A stretch of DNA of 44,352 nt from an uncultured Agathobacter sp. (lineage in GTDB: Bacteria; Bacillota; Clostridia; Lachnospirales; Lachnospiraceae), in assembly GCA_934358675.1 (NCBI GenBank), contig CAKRKX010000008.1, positions 1 through 44,352 on the forward strand, written 5' to 3'. Each line of letters begins with the position of its first letter. Positions within the stretch are counted from its first letter, which is position 1. Made by a program: the position numbers and the translations under genes. This document shows positions 25,694 through 36,829 of the stretch, in pieces. Under the pieces are notes generated by a model. It saw nothing but the letters and a program-made list of their open reading frames with translations, was not told the DNA's origin and searched no databases.

Positions 25694-27121
25694 CTAACCC
25701 TTGTATTCCCCGTTTTTATGTCTCTTGAAGAAATCCTTCGTCTCCTTTGCAACAACACCGCTTAATGCAAATAATGCGATCATATTCGGGATTGCCATCA
25801 ATCCGTTGAAGATATCGGCGATCGTCCATACAGCACTAACCGTCATGTATGGTCCGATAAATACAGCAAGAATGTAGATCCAGCGATAGATCTTCACGTG
25901 CTTCATATTACCGCCGCTTAAATATTCAAGACAGCGCTCACTGTAATAATCCCATCCGAGAATCGTCGTAAATGCGAAGAATACAAGACAAATCATCAGA
26001 ACGAACGATGATACAACAGGCGGGAACGGGAGTCCCTGCTGAAACGCATAGGTTGTCACACCGACGCCTTCAATTCCCTCTACCTGCCATGCACCGGTCA
26101 AAACGATAGACAGACCGGTCAGTGTACAGATGATGATCGTATCGATAAAGGTTCCGGTCATGCTGACAAGACCCTGACGAACAGGCTCCTTTGTCTGAGC
26201 TGCTGCTGCTGCGATCGGTGCACTACCGATACCGGCTTCGTTGGAGAAAATACCACGGGCAATACCTTTCTGCATTGCTACAAGCATGCTTCCGACAACA
26301 CCACCGGTGATCGCCTTAGGATTAAATGCAGCTTCTACGATCGTAACAATAGCTGCCGGTACTTCCTGAATGTTAAAGATGATCAACAGGACTGCAAACA
26401 CAAAATAAATGATTGCCATAAACGGTACGATAACCTGACTGACACTTGCAATACGCTTCACTCCGCCGATCAATACGGCTGCAACACAGAAGGCAAGGAT
26501 CAGCGAAGCAATCACAACCGACCATGAATACTCTCCAAGGAACGGAAGAATCTTTACGGTATGCGCATTGTTCGGATCAAAGAAATTGTTGATCGCGCTG
26601 GCGATACCATTTACCTGTGAGAAAGTTCCGATTCCAAATAAACCTACACATACGCCAAAGAATGCAAAAAGCTTGGCAAGCCACTTCCACTTGCTTCCCA
26701 TACCCTGCTCAATATAATAGAATGGTCCACCGAGACTGTGTCCGTCCTTGGCTACGACACGATACTTGACTGCCAGAAGTCCCTCGGAATACTTGGTTGC
26801 CATACCAAGAAAAGCTGCCACGATCATCCAGAATAACGCACCCGGGCCACCGGCACATACAGCGGTCGCTACTCCGACGATATTACCGGTACCGATGGTT
26901 GCGCTCAATGCCGTACATAACGCACCGAAGCTTGAGATCTCGCCTTCTCCGCCTTCCTCATTCTTCACCATCCACTTTAATGCAAGCGGAAGCTTACGGA
27001 TCTGTAACAGTCCCAAACGAACCGTCAAAAGCAGACCTCCCGACAAAATCAGCACCATCAGCGGCACACCCCAGACAAAATTGTCCACTGCACCTAAAAA
27101 ATTGTTGATTGCACTCCACAT
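25694..27121 (-). CDS. Amino acid:sodium symporter of the AgcS (alanine/glycine) family
   Basis: 475-residue membrane protein with about 11 transmembrane helices. Family signatures are SSFGALCTALSATIGTGNIVGVA (an N-terminal glycine-rich unwound helix), GPGALFWMIVAAFLGMATKYSEGLLAVKYR, and GIFSNEAGIGSAPIAAAAA. The start at MWSAINNFLG (27121) is set by GAGGTAGG nine bases upstream. A longer frame to 27262 runs into the riboswitch expression platform and is spurious. The glycine riboswitch in the leader indicates that glycine is a physiological substrate or signal. Uptake or export cannot be decided from sequence. Confidence 0.93.
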   Translation of the reverse strand: MWSAINNFLGAVDNFVWGVPLMVLILSGGLLLTVRLGLLQIRKLPLALKWMVKNEEGGEGEISSFGALCTALSATIGTGNIVGVATAVCAGGPGALFWMIVAAFLGMATKYSEGLLAVKYRVVAKDGHSLGGPFYYIEQGMGSKWKWLAKLFAFFGVCVGLFGIGTFSQVNGIASAINNFFDPNNAHTVKILPFLGEYSWSVVIASLILAFCVAAVLIGGVKRIASVSQVIVPFMAIIYFVFAVLLIIFNIQEVPAAIVTIVEAAFNPKAITGGVVGSMLVAMQKGIARGIFSNEAGIGSAPIAAAAAQTKEPVRQGLVSMTGTFIDTIIICTLTGLSIVLTGAWQVEGIEGVGVTTYAFQQGLPFPPVVSSFVLMICLVFFAFTTILGWDYYSERCLEYLSGGNMKHVKIYRWIYILAVFIGPYMTVSAVWTIADIFNGLMAIPNMIALFALSGVVAKETKDFFKRHKNGEYKG

Positions 27122-27224
27122 TGTTCTAATCCTACCTCTCTTTTCAGATTGTAAATTGTCAGCATTTCTAAACTCCCGGATAAAATAAGATACGAAATAG
27201 AACTCCAGATTATGAACAAAATAG

Positions 27225-27245
27225 AGTGGATAACCGGTATCCACT
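27225..27245 (-). promoter_or_regulatory. Hairpin in the riboswitch expression platform
   Basis: 8-bp stem AGTGGATA / TATCCACT with a 5-nt loop, then CTATTTTG on the minus strand. It may be a weak terminator, or a switch stem between the aptamers and the AgcS ribosome binding site. Confidence 0.4.
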
Positions 27246-27301
27246 AAGATATCTCCGTGCATATCGCACGAAAATGAAGATATTGATAGGTATTAAGATA
27301 T

Positions 27302-27478
27302 CTTCTCTGTCCTGTTGCCTGAGAGATTCATACGTCTTACGTATGTTGCACCTTCGGCCCCCGCTTTTTACAGGTGTCTCCAGAGAGTCGATCCATTTAC
27401 AGTTGCACCGGTAATGACCGGCACCTGAGAGTTTTACTCCTTCGGTAGACTTGCGTCGTTTTCCTGCAAACTTCATCT
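27302..27478 (-). ncRNA. Tandem glycine riboswitch
   Basis: Two consecutive glycine aptamers on the minus strand. Each contains the conserved CCGAAGG followed by CTCTCAGG: the first as CCGAAGGAGTAAAACTCTCAGG (core at 27429-27450), the second as CCGAAGGTGC with a stem ACATACGT/ACGTATG and then TCTCTCAGG. The linker carries CTCTGGAGA, and the end has GGACAGAG, both standard elements. It controls the downstream AgcS transporter gene, beginning 180 bp later. Confidence 0.9.
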
Positions 27479-27499
27479 CGAAATTGCTCTATGTTTTAT

Positions 27500-27528
27500 A
27501 TACTAGCGTGTAAAAATGAATCCGTCAA
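27500..27528 (-). promoter_or_regulatory. Promoter of the riboswitch-AgcS transcript
   Basis: Minus-strand -35 TTGACG (27523-27528), 17-bp spacer, -10 TAGTAT (27500-27505), placing transcript start just before the first aptamer. Confidence 0.65.
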
Positions 27529-27611
27529 CCGTTTTCTTTCACACTTTACCAAAGCAATGTATTATTAATTCTTATATAACTTATAAACCATATACAGCGC
27601 ATTCTAAACGC

Positions 27612-28976
27612 TTACTGCAAATGCGCATTTTCCGCACCGATGCATCTCTTACGCACATACAGATAGCAGATCACCTGCATCACGATCGTAATGATCCATG
27701 AACCCGGATACGAAATAAACAGGAAGAACAGTGAACGGTTATGCGGGAAAAAGCCATAGATCCACAAAATTCTCGTTCCTACCGTTCCGATCACGGACAG
27801 TACCATCGGCACCGCCGAATACCCCATACCTCGAAGTGATCCCGGAAACAGATCCATGATTCCGCACAGGAAATAAGGAACCGTCGTGATGGAAAGGATT
27901 TCCATACCACAGGCGATCACATCGGCTTCGGTCGTGTAGATGCGCAGAATCTGCGGTCCGAACAGATAGGCACCCCCTCCAAGCACACCTGCCACAACGA
28001 CCGTTAACCCAAGGCAATCCAAAAGTACGCGATCCATTCTCTTATACTTTCCGACTCCGTAATTCTGGCTCGTAAAGCTCATGCAGGCCTGTGTTACCGC
28101 ATTCACCGATACATACAGAAATCCGAGCAGATTATTGGCCGCCGTATATCCTGCCATCGCAGTCGCTCCAAATGAATTGACGGATGATTGCAGCAAAACA
28201 TTGGAAAAATTAATCACCGTACTCTGAATTCCCGCCGGAATACCAACCTGAAAAATCAACTTTACATAATCCCCTTTGATCGCAAGCCGGTCAAAATGCA
28301 GCTGATAACTGCTTTGTGTCTTACACAGGCAGCGGAGTACCAGCACACACGATATCAGCTGCGACATAACCGTTCCGATCGCAACACCAGCAACGCCAAG
28401 CTGAAATACGATTACAAGGATCATGTTCAGCACTGCATTGGTCGCACCGGAGATGATCAGAAAGATCAGCGGGCGCTTCGTATCCCCGACCGCGCGCAGA
28501 ATTGCCGCACCGTAGTTATACAGCATAAAGAAAGGCATTCCCATAAAATAAATGCGCATATAAAGCGTCGACAGATCAATGACATTGTCTGGCGTCCCCA
28601 TCAGCTGCAGGGCACCTTTGGCAAAGATCAACCCGATAACCGCCATCAGTACACCGCTGATGAGCGCAAGCGTGATTGCTGTATGTACGGTATCGGACAT
28701 CTCCTTATCGCGTCCCGCCGCATAAAAACGCGCTGCAAGCACATTGGCACCGAGCGAGATTCCGATAAAAAGATTCGTGAACACAGCGATCAGTGCAGTC
28801 GTCGATCCAACTGCCGCAAGTGCTTCCTCCCCACTGAAATGCCCGACCACGACAAGATCCACCGCATTGAACATCAGCTGCAGGATTCCTGACAACATGA
28901 GTGGCAGTGCAAAGGAAATCAATTTGTCCATAATGGAGCCATTGCACATATCAATTTCGTATTTGTTTTTCTTCAA
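27612..28976 (-). CDS. MATE family efflux transporter
   Basis: 454-residue protein with 12 predicted transmembrane helices in two homologous halves. Typical MATE features are LMLSGILQLMFNAVDLVVVGHFSGEEALAAVGS in helix 1-2 and FGATAMAGYTAANNLLGF in the second half. It is an exporter of cationic drugs or metabolites driven by Na+ or H+. The start is a TTG with GGAAGTGTGAG upstream. It appears to be a single-gene unit; no clear terminator is visible between it and the AgcS promoter. The substrate is unknown. Confidence 0.92.
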   Translation of the reverse strand: MKKNKYEIDMCNGSIMDKLISFALPLMLSGILQLMFNAVDLVVVGHFSGEEALAAVGSTTALIAVFTNLFIGISLGANVLAARFYAAGRDKEMSDTVHTAITLALISGVLMAVIGLIFAKGALQLMGTPDNVIDLSTLYMRIYFMGMPFFMLYNYGAAILRAVGDTKRPLIFLIISGATNAVLNMILVIVFQLGVAGVAIGTVMSQLISCVLVLRCLCKTQSSYQLHFDRLAIKGDYVKLIFQVGIPAGIQSTVINFSNVLLQSSVNSFGATAMAGYTAANNLLGFLYVSVNAVTQACMSFTSQNYGVGKYKRMDRVLLDCLGLTVVVAGVLGGGAYLFGPQILRIYTTEADVIACGMEILSITTVPYFLCGIMDLFPGSLRGMGYSAVPMVLSVIGTVGTRILWIYGFFPHNRSLFFLFISYPGSWIITIVMQVICYLYVRKRCIGAENAHLQ

Positions 28977-29056
28977 CGCTCACACTTCCATTCTAACTTC
29001 AAAATTTGTGGGAACCATCGTTCTTCTCCCACATCACACACAATGATACATAAGCA

Positions 29057-29076
29057 GAGCGCCCTGTCGGGCGCTC
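29057..29076 (-). terminator. GC-rich hairpin after galM
   Basis: Perfect 8-bp stem GAGCGCCC-TGTC-GGGCGCTC, 14 bp past the galM stop. No U-tract follows on the minus strand, so termination may be weak. Confidence 0.5.
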
Positions 29077-29090
29077 CGGGTGATTGCATC

Positions 29091-30134
29091 TTACATATGA
29101 TAAAAATGATACTTTGTTTCCGAATGATACTCTGTATTTGCAGGTACGACCGGAGACGGGAAATTCTTTTCATTTACCGCATTCGGATAGAACTGCGACT
29201 CAAGGCAGAAGCCATGGCGGTCACCATACGTTGCTCCTCCCTTGCCCGGCTGTGTACCGATAAAATTACCTGCATAAAACTGAACACCGCAGCAATCTGT
29301 ATACGCATCCAATGCAATACCGCTTGCAGCACACTCGGCTTTCGCCATCTGACGCATGGTTCCCGGCTGATCGGACAATACATAATTATGATCGTATCCA
29401 CCGGTATATTTCAACTGATCAAAATCCTCCCGAATATCCTGACCGATCGGTTTCATCGTTGTAAAATCCATAGGCGTTCCTGCTACCGGTACAATCTCTC
29501 CGGTCGGAATCGCATGGGAATCCACAACCGGTGTATAGGCATCCGCCATAATCTGTAACTTCTGATCCTCCATCACACCGCTGTCATGTCCTGCAAGATT
29601 AAAATAGCTATGGTTTGTAAAATTCATAACCGTATCGGCATCCGCTTTTGCATCGTATGCGATATGGATCGTGTCCTCATCGTCCAATGTATAGGTTACG
29701 GTAATATGCATATTTCCAGGAAATCCCTGTTCCTCCTGCGGACTGTAATGGTAGAAGGAAACAAAATTGTCACCGCTCTCTTTCACTTCCCACATCAGAT
29801 GGTTAAATCCGTTGCTTCCACTGTGAAGGCTGTTCTTACCTTCATTTGCCTCAATGATCCATTCTTTACCGCCAATCGTTACACGGGCATCTTTGATCCG
29901 GTTTCCGTTACGTCCGATCGTTGCCCCGAAGCAGCTTGTCCCTTTCTCGTATGCACCCGCATCATCATAACCGAGCACCATATCACGCATTTTTCCCTCT
30001 TTATCTGCATAGAGAACCGATACAAGAGTTGCCCCAAAGTCTGTCACTTTCACTACTGTATGATTTTTATTCTCCAATGTATAGAGAGTTGCTTTAACAC
30101 CACCCGCCGTTGTTCCAAAAGATTCTGTTTTCAT
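29091..30134 (-). CDS. galM: Aldose 1-epimerase (galactose mutarotase)
   Basis: 347-residue cytoplasmic enzyme interconverting alpha and beta anomers of galactose and glucose. Conserved residues are visible: RNGNRI (75-80), His104 in NSLHSG, catalytic acid His175 in NHSYFNLAGH, GGYDHNYVL and the catalytic base Glu312 in GFCLESQFYPNA. The start at MKTESF (30134) has GGGGGTAAACTT before it; the longer frame to 30173 does not. No other galactose gene is adjacent. A general role with the nearby beta-glycosidase loci is possible. Confidence 0.93.
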   Translation of the reverse strand: MKTESFGTTAGGVKATLYTLENKNHTVVKVTDFGATLVSVLYADKEGKMRDMVLGYDDAGAYEKGTSCFGATIGRNGNRIKDARVTIGGKEWIIEANEGKNSLHSGSNGFNHLMWEVKESGDNFVSFYHYSPQEEQGFPGNMHITVTYTLDDEDTIHIAYDAKADADTVMNFTNHSYFNLAGHDSGVMEDQKLQIMADAYTPVVDSHAIPTGEIVPVAGTPMDFTTMKPIGQDIREDFDQLKYTGGYDHNYVLSDQPGTMRQMAKAECAASGIALDAYTDCCGVQFYAGNFIGTQPGKGGATYGDRHGFCLESQFYPNAVNEKNFPSPVVPANTEYHSETKYHFYHM

Positions 30135-30299
30135 AAGTTTACCCCCTGAACGAAATTTAGACTTGGAACGCATCGAAACATTCCAAGTCTATTCTATACC
30201 AAAAATCCGGTTTCTTCCATCTTTATTTACGAATATCTTTATTTTTCGTTTTATCTTTTACCATAGAGAAAAGTCAATTTTCAAAAAGAACACTCCCGC

Positions 30300-31172
30300 C
30301 TACAGTGGATCGACCGAGCAGCCGATTCCAAGACCATCCGGTCCGATATGGCAGGACAGTCCACATGACAATTCATCACATCGGACCTCCATTCCCGGGA
30401 AATTCTCCTTGATCTGGTTTACCCATTCTTCCGTCACTTCCGCGACACAGCTTGATGCCGCCAAAAGATGAATTTTACCCGCGTCATACGCTTTCTTAAA
30501 GGTTGTCTCAAATTCCGTTTTCATCGCATCGATCATCGCCTTACGCGCATTCTTCATACCTCGACACTTCTGATAGACATCCAGTGTTCCGGTTGTAAAC
30601 TTCATCACAGGCTTAATGTTCAGCACATTTGCGATGGTTGCCACACCAGCCTTAATCCGTCCGCCCTTCTTCAGATATTCAAGCGTGCTTAAGCCGACGT
30701 AAATGATCATCTGCTCCTTTGTTTCCTCAAGCCGCTGCCTGATCTGCTCCGCGGTATATCCTGCCCTGATCATCTTTATCGCATCAAGAACCGATTGATG
30801 AAGCGGAGTCGAACAACGGCCATTGTCCACAACAAATACTCTGTCGTCATACGGCTCGTCCTTCGCCAAAGCCTGTGCTGTCATGCACGATCCGCTGAGT
30901 CCACTGCTGATCGGAATGTAGACGATCTCATCATATTCTTTTAACATCGTATCCCACATCTCCATCACATCCTGCGGCGACGGCTGCGAAGTTGCCACAT
31001 CAATACCTTCCCGAAGCTTCCCGTAAAACTCGCTTCTTGTCATACTCACACCTTCAAGGTGAAGGTCTCCATTCACAAGAAAAGGCATCGGAAGCACATA
31101 AATATGATTTTCCTGCGCCTCCTTCTCCAAAATACCACTGTGGCTGTCTGTCATAATTCCTATCTTACTCAA
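30300..31172 (-). CDS. DegV family fatty-acid-binding protein
   Basis: 290 residues. The family hallmarks are IMTDSHSGI at the N-terminus, SQPSPQD (about 62-68), ISSGLSGSCMTAQ (about 88-100) and GRIKAGVATIANVLNIKPVMKF. DegV proteins bind a fatty acid and act as the FakB-type partner of the FakA kinase in Firmicutes. Here the basic QKCRGMKNARKAM segment and the C-terminal IGPDGLGIGC complete the fold. The start is a TTG eight bases after AAGGAGA. It is transcribed alone. Confidence 0.9.
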   Translation of the reverse strand: MSKIGIMTDSHSGILEKEAQENHIYVLPMPFLVNGDLHLEGVSMTRSEFYGKLREGIDVATSQPSPQDVMEMWDTMLKEYDEIVYIPISSGLSGSCMTAQALAKDEPYDDRVFVVDNGRCSTPLHQSVLDAIKMIRAGYTAEQIRQRLEETKEQMIIYVGLSTLEYLKKGGRIKAGVATIANVLNIKPVMKFTTGTLDVYQKCRGMKNARKAMIDAMKTEFETTFKKAYDAGKIHLLAASSCVAEVTEEWVNQIKENFPGMEVRCDELSCGLSCHIGPDGLGIGCSVDPL

Positions 31173-31271
31173 AATACTGTCTCCTTACTCATTACATCTG
31201 TCAGCATTCCATTATCAAACTACACTTATTTTATCCCAAAAGTGAAAAAATACTGCTTTTTTATAAACAAG

Positions 31272-31295
31272 GCAGGCAATCAGATGATTGCCTGC
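31272..31295 (-). terminator. Terminator after the HAD phosphatase gene
   Basis: Perfect 11-bp stem GCAGGCAATCA-GA-TGATTGCCTGC, followed on the minus strand by CTTGTTTAT. It closes the PTS-GH operon. Confidence 0.65.
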
Positions 31296-31412
31296 TGGTA
31301 AGCTTCTGCATGTTCTGTTTTATTATAGTTGCTTTCTGCAAGTTAAGCAACCATAACTTTTTTGAAAAACATTGCTATAACATTTTCGTCAACGCAATCT
31401 TTTCGTAATGCA

Positions 31413-33690
<2,278 letters not shown>

Positions 33691-33698
33691 CTACCATA

Positions 33699-35318
33699 CT
33701 ACCGATAAGAAAACAGCTTTATCTTTAATAAATGAACACCTTCAAATGCCATCGTTGTGATCTCATCTCCGTTCAATCTGCATTCCGGCACAAACGCATT
33801 TTCCACGAAATGTCCCTCTTCCACACTTAAGAAATCCGTGTACGGCAGCATATTCCTTGTCGATTTCATCGCGATCGCACAATCTTTTACAATCACATAG
33901 AAGCTGTTCGCATCCGTCTCCAAAACAAGGCAGGCTCCGCTTTTTGTCGAAAGAAATCTCGATTCATATGCAATCTTAAAATCATAAGCTTCAAACGAAA
34001 GTGTTTCCTCATTTCCATTCTCACTGATGGATGCCTGAAGTCTCGTACTTCCGTACTCAGCGCCAAGAAGCGGCATCAATCCAATGAGATGTTGATTGAT
34101 CCGCGCATACTCCTGCGCATTCTGAGGTGTTTTTAACAATTCATCACTCGTATCCATTCCAAAAAGCATGCCCTGCATCATGGTAAACGGCTGCCCGATA
34201 TCCTCAAATCCAAACGGCGAGTAACACATGCCATGATAATGACCGATCACATACAATTCCCGGATCCCCGCATAGGAATGCGTAGCACATTCCGCAATAT
34301 AAAGCGGATTTCCGTCCTTCACATACTGATCACAGGTCGAAAGGAATGCCGGAATATAAATATCCGGTCCATAAACATCAATGGACGGTGCTGCGTATTT
34401 CCATACCGGCATAAGCTTTGCAACCGGTCCGCCGGTCGGATATTTACCGGGTACCTGCCCCTTGTCCAGCCAGCAATTGACCGACAGCGGAATATCATAC
34501 TTTGCTTTTCCCGCATGTGCGACCAGCTCCACAAAACAAGCCGTATAATAGGCCTGAAAAATTTCATCCGCCATCTCATGAAAAACTTCCGCCCAGTTCA
34601 TGCCGGCATGCAGCTGATCCGCGATCGTCATCGCCTGTTTGATTTCCGGCGTCATATCATCATAATTTTCTTTGATATAATAAAGAAAATCATCCGGCAC
34701 CGCCTCTTGGAAAAGCTGCTCTGCACGCACTCCATGCTCTCTTGCTCCGCCTAACAGACCGGTCTCGTTTTCCACCTGCATGGTCACAACCGTATGCTCC
34801 TTTGCATCCACAAAACCGATATGTTCCATCAGCTTTGCAAACGCTTTCGCATCCGCCCGATTCGTTTCCCCGCAAAAAGCGGAGAGCGTCGTATACGCCA
34901 GACCATGCACATTTTCGAGGATCTTAAAGTTTACCCCGGGTTCAAGCTGCGCTCTCTCAAATCGTTTCAGATCGCATTTTACCCATTCGGGCGCATAATA
35001 GCACTGCGCATTTTTCCATGCTCCAAACCACAGAAAACCAATCTTCTTTTTATGTTCTCTCGCCTGCCTGATCAGATCATCCACAAGCGTAAAATCAAAG
35101 CGATCTTCCTCCGGTTCGATCAGTTCCCAGTAAACCGGAAGCAATACCGTATTCAGGTACAGTTCATCTGCACGTTTCCACACGGACTGCATAAATTCCG
35201 CACTGGATGCACTGGAATTATGCACCTCTCCGGCGATCATAATAAATGGCTTTTCATCCACCATCAGTACTTTCTGTCCATTTTGAATTGCAATATATGG
35301 TGCTCTCAATGCAGTCAT
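33699..35318 (-). CDS. GH35-like beta-galactosidase with C-terminal DUF5597-type domain
   Basis: 539 residues, no signal peptide. The TIM barrel carries GEVHNSSASS (30-39), a proposed acid/base Glu185 in QVENETGLLG, and a proposed nucleophile Glu343 in LYIAECATH. The pattern (F-I-x-x-x-G-E-x-H-N-S at the N-terminus, then an all-beta tail from about 410) matches the DUF5597-containing GH35 group, whose members act on galactosides or related sugars. The start is uncertain: ATG at 35318 has AAAGGAGG only one base away, while an in-frame TTG at 35309 has ideal spacing. The cytoplasmic location means its substrate is imported. Exact specificity is unknown. Confidence 0.75.
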   Translation of the reverse strand: MTALRAPYIAIQNGQKVLMVDEKPFIMIAGEVHNSSASSAEFMQSVWKRADELYLNTVLLPVYWELIEPEEDRFDFTLVDDLIRQAREHKKKIGFLWFGAWKNAQCYYAPEWVKCDLKRFERAQLEPGVNFKILENVHGLAYTTLSAFCGETNRADAKAFAKLMEHIGFVDAKEHTVVTMQVENETGLLGGAREHGVRAEQLFQEAVPDDFLYYIKENYDDMTPEIKQAMTIADQLHAGMNWAEVFHEMADEIFQAYYTACFVELVAHAGKAKYDIPLSVNCWLDKGQVPGKYPTGGPVAKLMPVWKYAAPSIDVYGPDIYIPAFLSTCDQYVKDGNPLYIAECATHSYAGIRELYVIGHYHGMCYSPFGFEDIGQPFTMMQGMLFGMDTSDELLKTPQNAQEYARINQHLIGLMPLLGAEYGSTRLQASISENGNEETLSFEAYDFKIAYESRFLSTKSGACLVLETDANSFYVIVKDCAIAMKSTRNMLPYTDFLSVEEGHFVENAFVPECRLNGDEITTMAFEGVHLLKIKLFSYR

Positions 35319-35364
35319 TCCTCCTTTGTGCAAAGCGCTTCAAAAACCCCTTATACTACCAAGA

Positions 35365-36798
35365 CTATCGGATACGGAAACTGTCCATATCGCAGGCTCC
35401 CTCACCGACAAACACAAAGTATAAACCACAGACGCCTTTGGTCTCTGCCAGTTTTGCCTCTGCGACAGTCCATGTTTCGGACGGTGCCACATCAATTTTT
35501 GCCACGAGTGTTCTTCTTTCCTCTTCAAGGTATACCAGTATCTGTCCCTTAAAGTTTCCTCTGCATATTACAGCAACCGTTTTCTCATCCCCCGCAAAAT
35601 CCAGATACTTGAATCCACAAGCAGCCCCATCCTGCAAATTGTGAACGTAAGAATTCTGCGTGGAAGCAACCTGATCTCTTCCCTCCAGAGCGATATACGG
35701 ATGCGGCTCGCACCACTTTACCGAACTGGAATAGTGAAGAATTCCTTCTTTGCTTCTTAAGTAACATGCCAGATGCGCGGAGTATTCTCCCTTTGCATCC
35801 CAAGGCTTTCCCGACATTCCGCTGCTGGTGATCTCCACCTGCGGAATCGTTCCGTCCTTCTGCAAGACCACCTTTTCCGCACAGCCCTGTCGGCTATACT
35901 GCGCACCATAAGTGTGACGGTGGTAAAAAATATATAATTCATCATCCACGGCAACCAGTCCACCATGGTTATTTCCCAGATAATTGACAGCGTCAGCCTC
36001 GTCTCTTCCGTTTAATCCCACGTCTCCGTTGGAAACGATCGTTCCCTTATAGGAAAAAGGTCCCATCGGATCATCTGACACTGCATAACACAATTCATGC
36101 CCCAATTCACTCGAATAAATAAGGTAGAATTTTTCATTCAATCTACGGATACTCGACGCCTCCAAAAAGCCGTGTCCCTCGTATCCGGTTCCTTCGGTAT
36201 ACAATTTTCCCGGAATCGTTGGTTTCGGAATACCGCGGATCGTCAGCATATCATCCTCAAGCTGTACGACATAACCGCCTTTGTATCCCATCTCCGGAAA
36301 TCCTTCTTTTCTCTTTTGAAGTGCAAAACCGTAGTAGAGATAATTGCCTTCCGGTCCGCTGTAAATACCCGGATCAAACATCAGTCCGTATCCGGCACGC
36401 TCCGTAAGAACGGTTCCGTCTTCAAATTTTACGTCTCCGTAATATTCATAATGACCGCCCGGTGTGGCGCATACCGCCACACCAAGCTTGTCCATCTTCG
36501 AGGTAAAATAATACAGATAATATCTTCCGTCTGGTCCGCAGATCACATCCGGCGCAAGCAGGAAAACTTCTTCCTTGTAATTCGGATCATCCGTTTTCTT
36601 AAAGGTCACACCCTCAAAAGTCCAGTTTGCAAGATCATCTGCCGGTGCACTCCAGCATACATAATCCCCGGTGCAATATTGCTTTCCCTGTGCCTCATCA
36701 TGGGAACCGTACACATAGACACGGTCGCCAAACAGTTTCGGCTCGCCATCCGGGATAAATTCCCATCCCGGAAGATACGGATTTCTTGTCTGTCTCAT
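35365..36798 (-). CDS. GH43 family glycosidase with C-terminal carbohydrate-binding-like domain
   Basis: 477 residues, no signal peptide. The five-bladed propeller is recognisable: NPYLPGWEFIPDGEP with the likely base Asp17, the pKa-modulating Asp142 in LMFDPGIYSG, the acid Glu213 in HGFLEASSIRR, and the metal-region His in NNHGGLV and FYHRHTYG. From about residue 340 a beta-sandwich resembling CBM6 follows. GH43 enzymes are mainly beta-xylosidases and alpha-L-arabinofuranosidases, some galactosidases. The start at MRQTRN (36798) has AGGTGA six bases upstream. It is second in the operon, 31 bp after the PTS gene. Specificity cannot be told from sequence. Confidence 0.85.
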   Translation of the reverse strand: MRQTRNPYLPGWEFIPDGEPKLFGDRVYVYGSHDEAQGKQYCTGDYVCWSAPADDLANWTFEGVTFKKTDDPNYKEEVFLLAPDVICGPDGRYYLYYFTSKMDKLGVAVCATPGGHYEYYGDVKFEDGTVLTERAGYGLMFDPGIYSGPEGNYLYYGFALQKRKEGFPEMGYKGGYVVQLEDDMLTIRGIPKPTIPGKLYTEGTGYEGHGFLEASSIRRLNEKFYLIYSSELGHELCYAVSDDPMGPFSYKGTIVSNGDVGLNGRDEADAVNYLGNNHGGLVAVDDELYIFYHRHTYGAQYSRQGCAEKVVLQKDGTIPQVEITSSGMSGKPWDAKGEYSAHLACYLRSKEGILHYSSSVKWCEPHPYIALEGRDQVASTQNSYVHNLQDGAACGFKYLDFAGDEKTVAVICRGNFKGQILVYLEEERRTLVAKIDVAPSETWTVAEAKLAETKGVCGLYFVFVGEGACDMDSFRIR

Positions 36799-36829
36799 AT
36801 GTTTCACCTCATTTTGCTTTTTCTTATAA

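Noticed and set aside
27122..27262. N-terminal extension of the AgcS transporter
   Set aside because: It would translate the riboswitch expression platform; the conserved protein begins at MWSAINNF with a good ribosome binding site.
28188..28892. 234-codon plus-strand frame opposite the MATE gene
   Set aside because: It is antisense to a clear 12-helix transporter, rich in Arg/His/Gln, and lacks a start signal.
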